Assembly (NCBI GenBank): GCA_028023455.1
Contig: JAQFVV010012396.1
Coordinates: 23,634,330-23,698,329, forward strand
DNA length: 64,000 bases
Direction: 5' to 3'
Source of the DNA: Epiperipatus broadwayi
Taxonomy: Eukaryota; Onychophora; Udeonychophora; Euonychophora; Peripatidae
Shown here: positions 62,701-64,000 of the stretch, piece after piece
Layout: each line of letters opens with the position of its first letter
Numbering within the stretch: the first letter of the stretch is position 1
Notes under the pieces: generated by a model
Databases searched by the model: none
The model's input: the letters and a program-made list of their open reading frames with translations, nothing else
Told to the model about the DNA's origin: nothing
Translations under genes and position numbers: made by a program

Positions 62701-64000
62701 TTGACATAAGTTTTAAAATGCATATCATAGTGTGTGCGCAATTACAAATTATATAACCTACTTTTTAAATAAATCTAAATTATGTGAACATATACACAAT
62801 CCATAATATTTTATTTATTTGGGAATGAGTTATACTTATATATATAATACGAGCATTGTACTCGTGGTTTAAAATTGGATGGGATTTTCAGTATATAAGC
62901 GCATTGCAGACACACTACGATAGATTGGGGTTCAAACTAAGGTATGAGGGTAGAAAATAGGTGAGAAAAGGTGAAATGAAGATCTGCAAAGCATACCCTA
63001 CTGTTTCAATATTAACAGTGAAAATATATTAAACATAACAGGTTTTCTAAAATTTAAAAAATAATTCTATTATTGATTTAACTGTTACTTCAGTCAATTT
63101 GATGTAAGGAGAATTGCTTACATGGAAGATAATAGTAATCCATCATTTACTTTCTTTTATTTATCTCTCTACAAAAATAGTGGATTTTAAAATGGCAGTA
63201 AAAGTTTTTTTTACCCCCATGAGGAAGGGACAGCAAAATATTGTATTGTACAGATATCAAAATTTCTAGAGCCACTCTGCCTATCAAAAACTTATATTAA
63301 TTTATTTCTGTGTTTTTAATTCTTTTTTTTTTTTTTCTGGTATCAGATTGGTTAAAATGATGATGGTGATAATTTAGAGCAAGTACATATAATAAAAGTT
63401 CACATATAAAAATTATTAAAATTTCTTTCATTACAAAAAAAAAAAAAACAAAGCTTTGCTATCCTTTGTAATATTCATGAAACAAGTTTATCATTGATTT
63501 TGATTGGATAAAACAGCACATTAATTCTGAGAAAACAAATATTGATTTTATCTGAGATTTTGTATTCTTTCTGAAAGATCCAACTGTATAAACATTATTT
63601 GAATTCTGTTACTGTAGTTTTATATTTTATATAAGAATAGTAAAAAAAAAAATTCTATCAAAAATTATCAATAAAAAAAAACTAATAAACTGATGAAAAT
63701 AAACGATAAAAATGTTCTTTTTACTAATAAGTAGATCATAAAGTTTTGTACTTTCTTCTTCACTTTCAAAAAAGTACCCAGCATTCCTTTCGTAGTTTTC
63801 ATTTAAAACTTTTTTTTTGCCATTAAAAAAAAAAAAAAAAAACTTTTTAGGTTAAAATGTTTTAATTTCAATCTCTTTTTTTTTCCATATCTATATGCAT
63901 GTAAACTAAAAGTTATCATTGCTTAGTGATGACGAGAAATAAATTGACATAAAATCTCTGTTTGGTAATCCTGACTTTTAGCGTCCCGAACAATTCGCCC
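59770..64000. other. AT-rich, mostly unidentified stretch
   Basis: No gene is supported. Less AT-biased patches occur at 60.13-60.35 kb (with a box B-like GTTCGAATCT at about 60237), 60.95-61.09 kb and 61.78-62.04 kb. The last holds a 66-codon open frame (61840-62040) ending EQWPAILREIAFLPFYSVMS, in which I recognise no domain. It may be an exon or a repeat remnant, and I cannot decide. Confidence 0.35.
62149..62262. repeat. Short tandem array, ~40-bp unit, about 2.7 copies
   Basis: The blocks TTTCATTAG (or TTTCATCAG), CAAATCACCAGAATAATTT-like and GGTTAGAAACA repeat with a period near 40 bp from 62149, with scattered substitutions. Confidence 0.75.

Overview
The window looks like nuclear DNA from a metazoan with a very AT-rich genome. 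The composition is strongly A+T biased throughout, with long TA, TAA and GTG/TTG/TTC microsatellites. There are no bacterial-style operons. Every coding trace I can recognise belongs to a eukaryotic transposable element: an RTE-type LINE, Ty3/gypsy LTR elements, other non-LTR elements, a Penelope-like fragment and tRNA-derived SINEs. I cannot name the species; an invertebrate is the best inference. I found no host protein-coding gene I would defend. Most short open frames arise by chance or run through microsatellites.

Layout. 1-7.7 kb: AT-rich DNA with small repeat fragments. 7.7-14.4 kb: one decayed minus-strand Ty3/gypsy element with two diverged LTRs, the 5' LTR split by a later insertion, and a 99-nt poly-G run inside the body. 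14.4-25 kb: tRNA-derived SINEs, several near-palindromic foldback elements and a dispersed ~350-bp repeat (called R1 here). 27.1-27.7 kb: an inverted-repeat element whose centre is four copies of a 104-bp tandem repeat. 29.1-32 kb: a second, more damaged minus-strand Ty3/gypsy element. 34.6-36.1 kb: short tandem arrays, a tRNA-like fragment and half a foldback element.

37.2-42 kb: a nested block of non-LTR retrotransposon 3' ends (X, Y and Z) arranged tail to tail across trinucleotide microsatellites, with an R1 copy inserted in one. 43.9-44.7 kb: a perfect 56-bp inverted repeat and a 200-bp 5'-truncated RTE copy with a clean 14-bp target-site duplication. 47.3-50.3 kb: a Penelope-like C-terminal fragment, a tRNA-derived SINE and three palindromic MITE-like elements. 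52.7-53 kb: a duplicated 181-bp unit ending in TA repeats. 55-58.4 kb: a nearly full-length RTE LINE with an open endonuclease frame but a frameshift and three stops in the reverse transcriptase part. 58.6-59.8 kb: a tandem duplication and three R1 copies in opposing orientations. 59.8-64 kb: AT-rich DNA with one small tandem array.

These elements do not act as a pathway. The RTE LINE is the youngest coding element and probably supplied the machinery for the truncated copy at 44.3 kb. The foldback and MITE families have no visible transposase here and would depend on enzymes encoded elsewhere. All homology calls come from reading motifs and comparing copies within the window by eye, with no database search. 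Element ends are approximate unless a target-site duplication or perfect repeat is stated.
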